Positions 17,736 through 26,346 of a stretch of 64,000 bases of DNA are shown piece by piece; the first letter of the stretch is position 1; every line of letters begins with the position of its first letter. The notes under the pieces were generated by a model. It was not told where the DNA came from. It was given only the letters and a program-made list of their open reading frames with translations, and ran no database searches. A program made the position numbers and the translations under genes. Source of the DNA: Comamonadaceae bacterium (GTDB lineage Bacteria > Pseudomonadota > Gammaproteobacteria > Burkholderiales > Burkholderiaceae_C). Location of the stretch: positions 62,001 to 126,000 of the forward strand of contig CANEXF010000007.1 in assembly GCA_947443645.1 (NCBI GenBank). The letters run 5' to 3'.

Positions 17736-17820
17736 GACTTGGGTCTCCAGAGTTCCAGAAGGTGGGAGTGCCTGCCTGGGGAGCCGGAAGTCCACTGAGG
17801 GTGCCGGAGCCAAGTGCTTT

Positions 17821-17908
17821 GTTTCCTACGCGGGGATGACCCCAATCAGGTTCAGCGGGTCTCGCATCTGCGATCTCAGCCTCAGATGAAACATCTTTGG
17901 CACCCCGA
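17821..17908 (-). ncRNA. TPP riboswitch (THI element)
   Basis: On the minus strand the segment reads GGGGTGCC, then CTGAGGCTGAGATCGC, then ACCCGCTGAACCTGATTGGG and TCATCCCCGCGTAGG, which contains the invariant CUGAGA and ACCxGxUGAACCUGAU cores of the thiamine-pyrophosphate aptamer. It sits about 85 nt upstream of the thiC remnant start and should repress the thi operon when TPP is plentiful. The expression platform was not resolved. Confidence 0.95.
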
Positions 17909-18091
17909 CAAGCTGCCCCATTGTAGGCAGGCCGGCAGCCCGCGGCAAATGGCCGCAAGGATTCCGGCCCTTGGGTCAACTTTACAAACCATCACCACCG
18001 CGCAATGGCGCGTACACAGAGTGGCGCCAAACTTGCCCTCAACCTGTTGCCAATTCCGGATATCAGGCACCTTCTCGAAAGGAAGCTTTCC

Positions 18092-18634
18092 ATGAAATTC
18101 GCTGTCAAACCTTCTGTCGGCCTCAATGGTCTCATCCTCGCCGGCCTGCTGGCCACCCTGGGTAGCGCCGCCATGGCGCAAGGCGCAGGCGCACCGGCCA
18201 ACGCCGCGCCCGCTGCTGGCACCCATGCCGTCCATGATGGCTGGGGCAGACACGACCCAGCCAAAATGCAGGCGTTGATTGCGCGGCACCAGGGGGACCT
18301 CAAAGCCAAACTGAAAATCACGCCCGCCCAGGAAGGCGCGTGGACGGCCTACGCCGCCAGCATGCAGCCACCTGCTCACGGCGCGCGTCCCACGCCCGAG
18401 CAACGTGCTGAATTCGACAAGCTGACAACCCCCGAGCGCATAGACAAAATGCGCGCCCTGCGCACCCAGCACATGCAGGAGATGAGCGTCGCCATGGACA
18501 AGCGCGCCGACAGCACCAAGGCGCTGTATGCCGCACTGAGCCCGGAGCAAAAGAAAACCTTTGATGCCGAGCATCAGCGCGGTCGTCATGGCGAGCACGG
18601 CGGCCATTTCGGCCCCGGTCCAAACAAGGGCTGA
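18092..18634 (+). CDS. periplasmic Spy/CpxP-like (LTXXQ-type) protein
   Basis: 180-residue predicted periplasmic protein. The ATG at 18092 follows the ribosome site AAAGGAAG and opens a signal peptide with hydrophobic core GLILAGLLATLGSAAMA cleaved before QGAG. The mature part is helical and charged: KLKITPAQEGAWTAYAASM (about residue 78), RIDKMRALRTQHMQEMSVAM and ALSPEQKKTFDAEH (about 150), the repeated LTxxQ-like motif of Spy/CpxP/CnrX-type proteins. The tail is His/Gly rich (HGEHGGHFGPG) and could bind metal. It is divergent from the thi operon. A periplasmic chaperone or metal-stress role is inferred from family only. Confidence 0.75.
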   Translation: MKFAVKPSVGLNGLILAGLLATLGSAAMAQGAGAPANAAPAAGTHAVHDGWGRHDPAKMQALIARHQGDLKAKLKITPAQEGAWTAYAASMQPPAHGARPTPEQRAEFDKLTTPERIDKMRALRTQHMQEMSVAMDKRADSTKALYAALSPEQKKTFDAEHQRGRHGEHGGHFGPGPNKG

Positions 18635-18683
18635 TTCCAAAAAGCCTCTTGGTCGCCCGCGCCTGAGCGGGGTTGGCGATACG

Positions 18684-18727
18684 AAAGGCCCGTGCCTGCG
18701 TCTGCAAAGACACGAGCACGGGCCTTT
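18684..18727. terminator. bidirectional terminator
   Basis: AAAGGCCCGTGC (18684-18695) and GCACGGGCCTTTT (18716-18728) form a 12-bp stem flanked by A-run and T-run, between two convergent genes, so it works for both strands. Confidence 0.9.
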
Positions 18728-18734
18728 TCGCGCT

Positions 18735-19103
18735 TTAGCCAGCCATCAGGGTTTTGAGTTCACCGCTGGCAATCAGCTGCCTCAGATCGGTCGCACCTCC
18801 GACCAGCACGCCACGCACAAAGACCATGGGAAAGGTCGGCCAGCCACTCCACATCTTCAGCGCGTTGCGCTCGCGCCAACCCTTGAAATAATTGCCGTAT
18901 TCCAGGTAATGGTGGGCGACGCCGGCGGCATCAAGCGCCTTGCGCGCCTTGCCGACAAAGGGGTTGGTGCCCATGCCAACCACAACCACCGCGTGCGCCG
19001 CGATGTCGGCCTGCACTTCCTGAACGATGGCCTGACGGTGTGAGGCGATGGTGTTGCGAATGGCGGGATGAATATGGGCCTCATCAAGCACTGGTCTGGA
19101 CAT
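18735..19103 (-). CDS. glutaredoxin-fold protein lacking cysteine
   Basis: 122-residue protein resembling monothiol glutaredoxins: VVVVGMGTNPFVGKARKAL in place of the active-site strand and helix, then the cis-proline segment WPTFPMVFVRGVLVGGATDL, which is typical of the family (usually WPTFPQxFVxGxxIGG). The expected active-site cysteine (CGFS or CPYC, here about residues 45-53) is replaced by NPFV, and there is no cysteine anywhere in the protein. It cannot do thiol redox chemistry, nor hold a cluster through the usual Cys. The start at 19103 has a good AGGAG site. A binding or regulatory role is possible. The divergent neighbour is a Cys-rich flavoprotein. Confidence 0.75.
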   Translation of the reverse strand: MSRPVLDEAHIHPAIRNTIASHRQAIVQEVQADIAAHAVVVVGMGTNPFVGKARKALDAAGVAHHYLEYGNYFKGWRERNALKMWSGWPTFPMVFVRGVLVGGATDLRQLIASGELKTLMAG

Positions 19104-19288
19104 ATGAAACTCCTGCGTGGACAAGCCGAAAAAATCACAGCATAACGCGCGGCAACCAATGGGCAGGTTGCAGACAGCAGCGACACTCCAGGCCATCGCA
19201 GCATGTCGTTTCAGACCGCAACGCCGACCCGCGTAGGACAACATCCAGCATGCTTAAAAACTCAAAAATGACTTACTAAACTCAGCGC

Positions 19289-20359
19289 ATGATTGAAATC
19301 CGCAAAGGCCAAGCGCCCAAAACGCTCACTCGCGAGGCGTTTCATGAGCGCTTCATGCTGTCTTTTTTTGACCCCGCCTACATGGCCGAAAAAGAGGCCA
19401 TCGCACGACTCGAAGAAATCGCCTGGCTAGCCTATCAGGAGGGCCGCAAAGCGCCGCTGACCCGCCAGGCGGGCCCAGGCTATGCAGACCCGGACTATCA
19501 ACTGTCTGTAGAATGGCTTGAAACCAAAAACCGCCTTGAAAAGGCCCAGACGGTTCAATCCGACCCCGCGAGCGCTTCGCGCGTGCTGCTGGTCTGCGGG
19601 TCTGCCCGCAATGACGGGACTTGCCCCGGGGAAATCTCGAAGTCATGGCGGCTCGTCCAGCTGGCCAAAGCGGTGCTTGCGTCCGCGGGCATGGTCGTCG
19701 ACGTGCTTGACCTGAGCTTGCTGACTTCGAGCTACCAGCTCCACATTCATCCTTGCAAGGGCTGCGTGTCTACCGCCATGCCGCTGTGTCATTGGCCCTG
19801 CAGCTGCTACCCGAATCATTCACTGGGTCAGACCGGTGACTGGATGGCTGACATTTATGAACGCTGGACTGCGGCCCATGGCGTGATCATCGTCACCCCG
19901 GTTTACTGGTACCAGTCACCCAGTCCGCTCAAACTCATGGTGGATCGACTGGTCTGCGCAGATGGCGGCAACCCGGACCCGACCACGACGCACGGGAAAA
20001 AACCAGCCGAAGCAAAAGCCATTGAAATGCAAGGCTGGCACTACCCCAAACACCTGAGTGGGCGCGCCTACGGCGTGCTGGTGCATGGCGATGTAGCGGG
20101 TATTGAAGATGCACGCCGCAGCCTCTGCGACTGGCTCGACTGGATGGGCCTGATTGACGCGGGCACACAGGCCAGGCTGGATCGCTTCATTGGCTACTAC
20201 GAGCCCTATGCCAACAGCCACGAAGCATTGGACGCCGACCTGGCCGTGCAGGCCGAGATGCGCAACGTGGCCAGCGCGGTAGCCCATGCCGTCACTGCGC
20301 TACGCAATGGAGCCCTGACCCAGCCAGACAAAGATCTGAAGCGGCCGCGCCCCAAATAG
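19289..20359 (+). CDS. NADPH-dependent FMN reductase-like flavoprotein
   Basis: 356-residue protein with a flavodoxin-like domain at about residues 95-300: VLLVCGSARNDGTCPG (phosphate-binding loop), then VVDVLDLSLL, a Cys-rich stretch HPCKGCVSTAMPLCHWPCSC (about 154-173) and VIIVTPVYWYQSPSPLKLMV with DRL, the flavin-contact TPVYWYxxPxxLKxxxDR motif. This is the iron-sulfur-flavoprotein/NADPH:FMN reductase fold. The N-terminal 90 residues (FHERFMLSFFDPAYMAEKEA) are an extra domain often fused to such proteins in betaproteobacteria. The five cysteines could bind a metal or cluster. The substrate is unknown. Confidence 0.75.
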   Translation: MIEIRKGQAPKTLTREAFHERFMLSFFDPAYMAEKEAIARLEEIAWLAYQEGRKAPLTRQAGPGYADPDYQLSVEWLETKNRLEKAQTVQSDPASASRVLLVCGSARNDGTCPGEISKSWRLVQLAKAVLASAGMVVDVLDLSLLTSSYQLHIHPCKGCVSTAMPLCHWPCSCYPNHSLGQTGDWMADIYERWTAAHGVIIVTPVYWYQSPSPLKLMVDRLVCADGGNPDPTTTHGKKPAEAKAIEMQGWHYPKHLSGRAYGVLVHGDVAGIEDARRSLCDWLDWMGLIDAGTQARLDRFIGYYEPYANSHEALDADLAVQAEMRNVASAVAHAVTALRNGALTQPDKDLKRPRPK

Positions 20360-20396
20360 GGCTGCCGCATCATCCAGAGAATCTGACGACGCCCAC

Positions 20397-20430
20397 AAAA
20401 AAGCGCCCATTTCTTGCGAAACCGGGCGCC
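20397..20430 (-). terminator. terminator of the leftward gene at 20513
   Basis: On the minus strand GCGCCC pairs with GGGCGC across a 15-nt loop and is followed by six Ts (20397-20402). It lies about 85 bp past the stop codon. Confidence 0.8.
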
Positions 20431-20512
20431 CAACCCATCCCTTCCAAACTGAGGTCTAAATATTAAAAAGCCGCGCTTGGCGAGCGTGAATTCTGCGCTG
20501 CATCCGGTGAAT

Positions 20513-20908
20513 CTACGGTAGCTGGCCAGAGGTGTTTACGTTGGCGCCGGCACTTCCAGACGCAGCCCCTGAACCCGTGCCCTGCATACGCTGACCCGAA
20601 CGTGCGGCATTCTTGACATGCTTGCCGCTGCGCCGGCTTGCATCCACGGCCTGATCAGTGCTGGCGTTGGTGTTGGTGTTGGCATTACTGGATGCATTGG
20701 CCCGCGCATCTGCGCCTACGTTGGCATTAACGCCAGTGCGCACACCGACATCCAAGCCTGTTCCGGCTCCGGACGAGGACGTGCCGGCGCCCGCATTGAC
20801 ACCGACGCCCGCACCAACACCCACACCAAGCTGCGCATGCGCAGTCATTGCCAACATGGCATTAAGCGCAACGGCGACCGAAAGGATTCGCATGGAAAAT
20901 TTTCTCAT
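20513..20908 (-). CDS. secreted low-complexity Gly/Val/Asn/Ala protein
   Basis: 131-residue predicted exported protein of unknown function. A signal peptide (about residues 1-26, RILSVAVALNAMLAMTAHAQ) is followed by a quasi-repetitive mature region: alternating GVGVGAGVGV dipeptides, VGVRTGVNANVGADARAN, then SSNANTNTNAST, a basic patch (SRRSGKHVKNAARSGQR) and a Gly/Ser/Ala tail. There are no cysteines. The composition resembles surface-associated or structural proteins. An in-frame ATG at 20893 is an alternative start. It is monocistronic with its own terminator. Confidence 0.7.
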   Translation of the reverse strand: MRKFSMRILSVAVALNAMLAMTAHAQLGVGVGAGVGVNAGAGTSSSGAGTGLDVGVRTGVNANVGADARANASSNANTNTNASTDQAVDASRRSGKHVKNAARSGQRMQGTGSGAASGSAGANVNTSGQLP

Positions 20909-20927
20909 CTATGACTCCTTCAATACC

Positions 20928-20948
20928 AGCCCCACAAGGCGTGGGGCT
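20928..20948. other. small hairpin upstream of the secreted protein gene
   Basis: AGCCCCAC (20928-20935) and GTGGGGCT (20941-20948) form an 8-bp stem with a 5-nt loop, 20 bp upstream of the 20908 start. It could be a 5'-UTR stem or an operator. Confidence 0.45.
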
Positions 20949-21139
20949 TGATTTCAATTTAGGCCGCGCCCAGGCATGGGCTTATCGGATGGCCGCGTCC
21001 GTAAGCGTAGGACGGCAGGCTTCATGGCCAGACCACAGGTTGTCGCCAAGAAGTCCTGCCGAGCTTCACTGGGCTTGCTGTCCTACAGGCGCGGCAAATA
21101 TGGCGGTATAACAATGACTTGTGCCATTCCTGACCGCTC

Positions 21140-22012
21140 ATGCCCTCATCTGAATCACCCAACAACGCCGCTGACGGCCCTGCTGCCAATATCTTGATCG
21201 ACGACCTGCGTGCGGATGCCGATGCGCTGGCCGCCACGCAAGAGGCCATCGCCATGGCAGCCATCAGTTTTTCAGTCAAGGTCTTGACGGTCAACATCCA
21301 CAAGGGCTTTACCTTTTTCAACCGCAAGTTCATCCTGCCCGAGTTGCGCGAAGCGGTACGCAGCATAGGCGCAGATGTGGTTTTTCTCCAGGAAGTCACG
21401 GGCACCCACGCCAAGCACCCTGACCGTTATGAGAATTACCCCGACACGCCACATTACGAGTTCCTGGCCGACACCATCTGGCCGCAATACGCCTATGGCC
21501 GCAACGCCGTCTACACCAATGGCGACCACGGCAATGCCGTTTTATCGAAGTTCCCTATCGTGCGTTTTGAAAACCACGACATCTCCATCAGCGGCCCGGA
21601 AAAGCGTGGCCTGCTGCATTGCGAATTGCAGATGCCGGACCGCAGCATCAACCTGCACGCGATCTGCGTACACCTGAGCCTGACCGAGTCGCACCGGACC
21701 CAGCAGATGGACCGGTTGTGCCGGCTGGTGCACAGCGCCATTCCACCGCAGTCGCCTGTGATCGTGGCCGGCGACTTCAATGACTGGCGCCACCGCGCGC
21801 ACGCGCAGCTTGAAAAAGGCGCCGACCTGCATGAGGTGTTTGTGCAGGCCTATGGGCAAGCTGCCCGCACCTTTCCGGCGCGGCTGCCTATCTTGCGGCT
21901 GGACCGCATCTATGTGCGCAATGCCATCGGCCATGCGCCCATGGTGTTGCCGCACAAACCCTGGTCTCACCTGTCTGACCACGCGCCTCTCGCTGCAGAA
22001 ATAGAAATCTAG
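21140..22012 (+). CDS. endonuclease/exonuclease/phosphatase (EEP) family protein
   Basis: 290-residue hydrolase of the Mg-dependent EEP fold. A leader of about 45 residues without obvious family similarity precedes the domain. Catalytic landmarks are LTVNIHKG (Asn), VVFLQEV (metal-binding Glu), HAICVHLSL, VIVAGDFNDW (Asp/Asn) and LSDHAPL (catalytic His). In Burkholderiales such genes commonly sit with a cardiolipin-synthase gene, but here it is followed by a leftward hypothetical gene. The substrate (DNA, nucleotide or phosphoester) cannot be told from sequence. Confidence 0.85.
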   Translation: MPSSESPNNAADGPAANILIDDLRADADALAATQEAIAMAAISFSVKVLTVNIHKGFTFFNRKFILPELREAVRSIGADVVFLQEVTGTHAKHPDRYENYPDTPHYEFLADTIWPQYAYGRNAVYTNGDHGNAVLSKFPIVRFENHDISISGPEKRGLLHCELQMPDRSINLHAICVHLSLTESHRTQQMDRLCRLVHSAIPPQSPVIVAGDFNDWRHRAHAQLEKGADLHEVFVQAYGQAARTFPARLPILRLDRIYVRNAIGHAPMVLPHKPWSHLSDHAPLAAEIEI

Positions 22013-22067
22013 CGGCCTCGGCCTCAAGGCCAAGCCAGCGCTTGCTGCTGGCCCTGCACGTCCACAC

Positions 22068-22439
22068 TCAAGGCGCGACCGGTTGACTTGCTGTTGCAGC
22101 CGGTGGGCTCGGCAGATCGCGCGCGGTGTCGGGCGCGGGCAGGACGGCATCGCGGGGATCGGGCGAGGCCGGCGCTGCGGGCTGGGTTGGGCGGGAACTT
22201 GAATTTCGTTCGTCCTGCATCACGGGCGCCGAGTCAGGCACACCGCTGCGCCTGGCGGGATTGCGGTTCAGTGGGTTTTTCAGTCTGGGTTGCGGCGCCT
22301 GCGCTACAGGCGCGGTAACTGGCGCTGCTGTCATTTGAGCCACTTGCGCCATCACCCAGCCGGGCGCGAGCGCCGCAGTGATCAGCACAGCGGCTGCCAC
22401 GCCCTTTGTAAACCCGGTCGCTACAGCTGCTTTGTCCAT
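22068..22439 (-). CDS. hypothetical exported Pro/Ala-rich protein
   Basis: 123 residues, not recognised. A hydrophobic stretch at about residues 12-31 (GVAAAVLITAALAPGWVMAQ) looks like a signal peptide or anchor. The remainder is disordered, rich in Pro, Ala, Gln and Arg, with SSSRPTQPAAPASPDPRDAV and no repeats or cysteines. An AGGAG-like site precedes the ATG at 22439. It converges on the EEP gene and diverges from minC. Confidence 0.55.
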   Translation of the reverse strand: MDKAAVATGFTKGVAAAVLITAALAPGWVMAQVAQMTAAPVTAPVAQAPQPRLKNPLNRNPARRSGVPDSAPVMQDERNSSSRPTQPAAPASPDPRDAVLPAPDTARDLPSPPAATASQPVAP

Positions 22440-22635
22440 GCTCGAACTCCTGTGTAAAACGCCATAAGCTCAAAAAAAGAAGCCTCGCCAAGCGCCACTT
22501 TATCCCCAAGCCCTCAGCCCGACCTCAAGCGCGCTTTGCCCTGAATACGCCGCTGTTAAGATTCTCCCCTTTGGGCTAGCCCTCACGGGTGCGCGATTTT
22601 CTCTCTTTATACGCGGCAACGCGACGCTATCCCTC

Positions 22636-23382
22636 ATGACCGTTGCCCTTCCGGCCAGCAGCACCGCCAGCTTCGAAATCAAGAGCGCCAACCTTCCTCT
22701 GGTGGCGCTACTGCTCAAGTCCCCTGATCTGGGCCTGCTGTCACGCGAGCTGGCCTTGCGCTTTGGTGACATTCCTGATTTCTTTGACAACGATCCCTTG
22801 ATCGTCGAGCTTTCGGCGCTGGCCGCCGATCTGACGCCCATAGATTTTTCGGCGCTGCTGACCTTGGTGCGCCAGTACCGCGTCGCGCCGATCGCCGTGC
22901 GTGGCGGCAGTCAGGCGCAAATGGCGGCCGCAGCCGCTGCAGGTCTGGTCGCCGCGCCAGATGCGCGCGTCATCGCACCAGCCTCAAGCGCGCCAGCCAA
23001 TGCCAAGGCCGCGCCTGCCGAAATGCCCGCAGCACCGCCGCCCGGCGCGCTGGTCATAGACCGACCACTGCGCTCAGGCCAGCAGGTGTATGCGCGCGGA
23101 CGCGACCTGGTGGTGCTGGCCATGGTCAATGCTGGCGCGGAAGTCATCGCTGACGGCCATATCCATGTTTATGCGCCGTTGCGGGGCAAGGCCATGGCCG
23201 GCGCGCGCGGCAACACCGATGCACGCATTTTTGCGCTGGCGCTTGAGGCCGAGCTGCTGAGCATCGCCGGCGTCTACAGAACCAGCGAAAAACCATTGCC
23301 CGCCAGCGTACAGGGCCGGCCAACACAGGTACGCCTGATCGCCGGCCCGGATGGTGACAAGCTCGTGATGGAAGCGATGTGA
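22636..23382 (+). CDS. minC: septum site-determining protein MinC
   Basis: 248-residue inhibitor of FtsZ ring assembly. The N-terminal domain (about 1-100) includes SFEIKSANLPLVALLLKSPD and DFFDNDPLIVELSAL. An Ala/Pro-rich linker (about 105-140) precedes the C-terminal beta-helix with SGQQVYARGRDLVVLAMVN, AEVIADGHIHVYAPLRGKA and GARGNTDARIFA, the region that binds MinD and the septum. First gene of minCDE; minD follows after 65 bp. Confidence 0.96.
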   Translation: MTVALPASSTASFEIKSANLPLVALLLKSPDLGLLSRELALRFGDIPDFFDNDPLIVELSALAADLTPIDFSALLTLVRQYRVAPIAVRGGSQAQMAAAAAAGLVAAPDARVIAPASSAPANAKAAPAEMPAAPPPGALVIDRPLRSGQQVYARGRDLVVLAMVNAGAEVIADGHIHVYAPLRGKAMAGARGNTDARIFALALEAELLSIAGVYRTSEKPLPASVQGRPTQVRLIAGPDGDKLVMEAM

Positions 23383-23447
23383 GACTCAGCCCCTCGCTTG
23401 CCGCCACACCCAACCCCTTATTCAGTTTCTAAAAGGACATTCCCCCC

Positions 23448-24263
23448 ATGGCAAAAATCATTGTGGTCACATCAGGCAAAGGCGGCGTGGGCAAAACCAC
23501 CACCAGCGCCAGCTTTGCAACCGGCCTGGCGCTGCGCGGCCACAAAACCGCGGTCATAGACTTCGACGTCGGTCTGCGCAACCTTGACCTGATCATGGGT
23601 TGCGAGCGCCGCGTCGTTTATGACCTGATCAACGTCATCCAGGGCGAGGCCACGCTGAACCAGGCGCTGATCAAAGACAAGCAATGCCCCAACCTCTATG
23701 TGCTGGCCGCATCGCAGACCCGCGACAAGGATGCGCTGAGCAAGGACGGCGTAGAGAAGATACTCACCGACCTGGCGGCCATGGAGTTCGAATACATCAT
23801 CTGTGACTCCCCGGCGGGCATTGAAACCGGCGCGCTGCTGGCCATGCACTTTGCCGACGAGGCCCTGGTGGTGACCAACCCCGAAGTCTCCTCGGTGCGC
23901 GACTCCGACCGCATTCTGGGCATGCTGGCGAGCAAGACCAAGCGCGCCATTGAAGGCGGCGACCCAATCAAAGAGCACCTGTTGATCACGCGCTACAACC
24001 CCAGCCGTGTTGACCAGGGCCAGATGCTGTCGATTGACGACATCAAGGACATCCTGCGCATCAAGCTGATTGGCGTGATTCCAGAGTCCGAAGCCGTCCT
24101 GCAGGCGTCCAATCAGGGCGTGCCTGCAGTGCACATGGAAGGCAGCGATGTGTCGGAAGCCTACAAGGACGTGATTGATCGCTTCCTGGGCGAAGACAAG
24201 CCGCTGCGCTTTGTGGATGCACCCAAAGTCGGTTTCTTCAAACGCGTCTTCGGAGGCAAGTAA
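23448..24263 (+). CDS. minD: septum site-determining ATPase MinD
   Basis: 271-residue membrane-associated ATPase of the ParA/MinD type. The deviant Walker A motif SGKGGVGKTT lies at residues 9-18 with both lysines, then DFDVGLRNLDLIMGCERRVV, the DSPAGIE switch II (about 125) and a C-terminal amphipathic membrane helix FFKRVFGG. It forms the oscillating complex with MinC and MinE. A short gap of 6 bp separates it from minE. Confidence 0.97.
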   Translation: MAKIIVVTSGKGGVGKTTTSASFATGLALRGHKTAVIDFDVGLRNLDLIMGCERRVVYDLINVIQGEATLNQALIKDKQCPNLYVLAASQTRDKDALSKDGVEKILTDLAAMEFEYIICDSPAGIETGALLAMHFADEALVVTNPEVSSVRDSDRILGMLASKTKRAIEGGDPIKEHLLITRYNPSRVDQGQMLSIDDIKDILRIKLIGVIPESEAVLQASNQGVPAVHMEGSDVSEAYKDVIDRFLGEDKPLRFVDAPKVGFFKRVFGGK

Positions 24264-24269
24264 AGCGCC

Positions 24270-24530
24270 ATGGCTTCATTCCTTTCATTTCTGCTTGGCG
24301 AAAAGAAAAAAACCGCCAGCGTCGCCAAAGAGCGGCTGCAAATCATCCTGGCGCATGAGCGCACCGGTCGCAACCCCAAGCCCGACTACCTGCAAGACCT
24401 GCAGCGCGACCTGATTGCCGTGATCGCCAAATATATCCACATCAATCCGGAAGACATCAAGGTCAACCTGGAACGCCAGGACAACCTTGACGTGCTGGAA
24501 GTCAAAATCGAGCTGCCGGACAAGAAGTAA
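24270..24530 (+). CDS. minE: cell division topological specificity factor MinE
   Basis: 86-residue protein of standard length. The N-terminal membrane-binding and MinD-stimulating part ([20 protein letters not shown], then QIILAHER) is followed by the dimerisation domain ([20 protein letters not shown]). It converts the MinCD inhibitor into a pole-to-pole oscillator so that division occurs at midcell. Confidence 0.96.
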   Translation: MASFLSFLLGEKKKTASVAKERLQIILAHERTGRNPKPDYLQDLQRDLIAVIAKYIHINPEDIKVNLERQDNLDVLEVKIELPDKK

Positions 24531-24604
24531 ACGGCACCACGGCGTCGTTGCAAGCTTGCGCCGCATCAAAATTGCGGTGAAAGCAGCCAGCTATCATCAG
24601 CGCC

Positions 24605-26302
24605 ATGCTGATTGAAACTCTGGGCGCGGCGCGCGATATGGGCCGGATCAACGAGATTGCTGGCGTACTGATTCGCCACGGTCTGGGCGACAGCGTGCGC
24701 CGTCTGGGCTTGGCAGACCCACTCGAACGCGCCGGCCACGTCATCAAGTGGGACAGCGCGGCGGATCTTGCGCGCATAGACCCGCCGGTGCAAGTTCGTC
24801 TGGCGATGCAGGAGCTGGGCCCCACTTTTGTCAAGCTCGGGCAGATTCTGGCTGGTCGCGCAGACCTGTTTGGCCCCGAGTGGATCACCGAGTTTCAACG
24901 CCTGCACAGCCAGGTGCCTTCGGTTCCTCTGGACAGCCTGCGCCCACAGCTGCGCCAGGACTTGGGCGGTGAACCCGAGCAGGTGTTTGCGCGCTTTGAC
25001 GTCAAGCCCCTGGCGGCGGCCTCGATTGCCCAAGTGCACCGCGCGCAACTCAAGGACGGCACAGAAGTCATCGTCAAGATACGTCGCCCCGGGATACGCG
25101 AGGTGATAGACGCAGACCTGCGCCTGCTCAACCGTCTGGCCTGCATCGCAGAAAACAATATACCTGCGCTCAAGCCCTACCGCCCGCGTCAGCTGGTGCA
25201 GGAGTTTGCACGCTCGCTACGCCGTGAACTCGACCTGGCCGCAGAGTGCCACAGCGCCGAGCGGATTGCCGCCAACTTCGTGGCTGAGCCGAATGTGCTG
25301 ATTCCGCGCGTGCACTGGGCCTACACCGGAGAGCGTGTCAACACACAGGATTTTGTGGGCGGCATCGCCGGCGAACAACTCGACCAGCTGACGACCGAGG
25401 CGGGCTTTGACCGAACGCTGCTGGCCCAGCGCGGTGCCCAGGCGGTGCTGAAAATGATCGTTCAGGACGGCTTTTTCCATGCCGACCCGCATCCCGGCAA
25501 TGTGTTCTACCTGCCCGGCAACCGGATTGCCTTCATAGACTTCGGCATGGTCGGCCGGCTGTCGCCGCAGCGGCGCGAAGAGTTGCTGCAACTGCTGCTG
25601 GGTCTGGTCGAGCGCGACTCGCAGGCGGTCGCCGACGTGCTGATGGACTGGACCGGTGATGGCCACGGCCTGGACCTGCTGCAGCTGGAGGCGGAAATCG
25701 AGACCTTTGTCGACCAGTACCACGGCACACCGCTGGCACAGCTCAATCTCGGGCAGATGCTGGCCGATGTCACCGTCATACTACGCGAGCACAAACTGGC
25801 ACTGCCTTCGGATCTGGCGCTGCTGATCAAGGCCTTTATATCGCTTGAAGGCATGGGCCGCGGTCTGGACCCGGGCTTTCACATGGCCTCCGAGGCGCTG
25901 CCCATGCTGCGCCAGGTCATGCGTTCGCGCTACCAGCCCAAAGCCGTGGCCAAACGCGGCTGGAAAGCGCTGCGGCGTGCGCTCAGCCTGGTCGAACAGC
26001 TGCCGCATGACCTGTCGCGCCTGCTGCGCAATGCACGCCGCGGCCATCTGAGCGTTGGCATAGAGCTGGCCCACCTCAAGCGCGTGGGCGACCAGATAGA
26101 CCGCGCCGCCAACCGCCTGGCCATGGCGTTGATCATCGCCGCGCTCATCATTGGCTCGTCCATCGTCATGACGGTCAAGGGAGGCCCGACGCTGTTCGGT
26201 TTGCCGGTGTTTGGCTTTCTGGGGTTTTGCGGCGCCGTGGCCGGCGCCCTGTGGCTGGTGCGGGCCATCAGTCGCAGCAGCCACGACACCGAAGACATCT
26301 GA
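24605..26302 (+). CDS. AarF/UbiB (ABC1) family protein kinase-like protein
   Basis: 565-residue atypical kinase-like membrane protein. Visible UbiB motifs are FVKLGQILAGRADLFG (KxGQ), PLAAASIAQVHRAQL (Ala-rich nucleotide loop), FFHADPHPGNVFYL (catalytic loop) and AFIDFGMVGRL (metal-binding DFG). Two C-terminal hydrophobic helices (MALIIAALIIGSSIVMTV, then PVFGFLGFCGAVAGALWLV) anchor it in the membrane. UbiB-type proteins support ubiquinone biosynthesis. This copy stands alone after minE rather than in an ubiE-ubiJ-ubiB cluster, so it may be a paralogue and I give no symbol. Confidence 0.85.
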   Translation: MLIETLGAARDMGRINEIAGVLIRHGLGDSVRRLGLADPLERAGHVIKWDSAADLARIDPPVQVRLAMQELGPTFVKLGQILAGRADLFGPEWITEFQRLHSQVPSVPLDSLRPQLRQDLGGEPEQVFARFDVKPLAAASIAQVHRAQLKDGTEVIVKIRRPGIREVIDADLRLLNRLACIAENNIPALKPYRPRQLVQEFARSLRRELDLAAECHSAERIAANFVAEPNVLIPRVHWAYTGERVNTQDFVGGIAGEQLDQLTTEAGFDRTLLAQRGAQAVLKMIVQDGFFHADPHPGNVFYLPGNRIAFIDFGMVGRLSPQRREELLQLLLGLVERDSQAVADVLMDWTGDGHGLDLLQLEAEIETFVDQYHGTPLAQLNLGQMLADVTVILREHKLALPSDLALLIKAFISLEGMGRGLDPGFHMASEALPMLRQVMRSRYQPKAVAKRGWKALRRALSLVEQLPHDLSRLLRNARRGHLSVGIELAHLKRVGDQIDRAANRLAMALIIAALIIGSSIVMTVKGGPTLFGLPVFGFLGFCGAVAGALWLVRAISRSSHDTEDI

Positions 26303-26346
26303 CCGGCAAGAACGAGCTTTATGGCGGCGTCTTGCGCCCGCCTGGT

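Noticed and set aside
17736..17813. Longer thiC remnant starting at a TTG at 17813
   Set aside because: The upstream part overlaps the riboswitch expression region; the ATG at 17735 has a better ribosome site.
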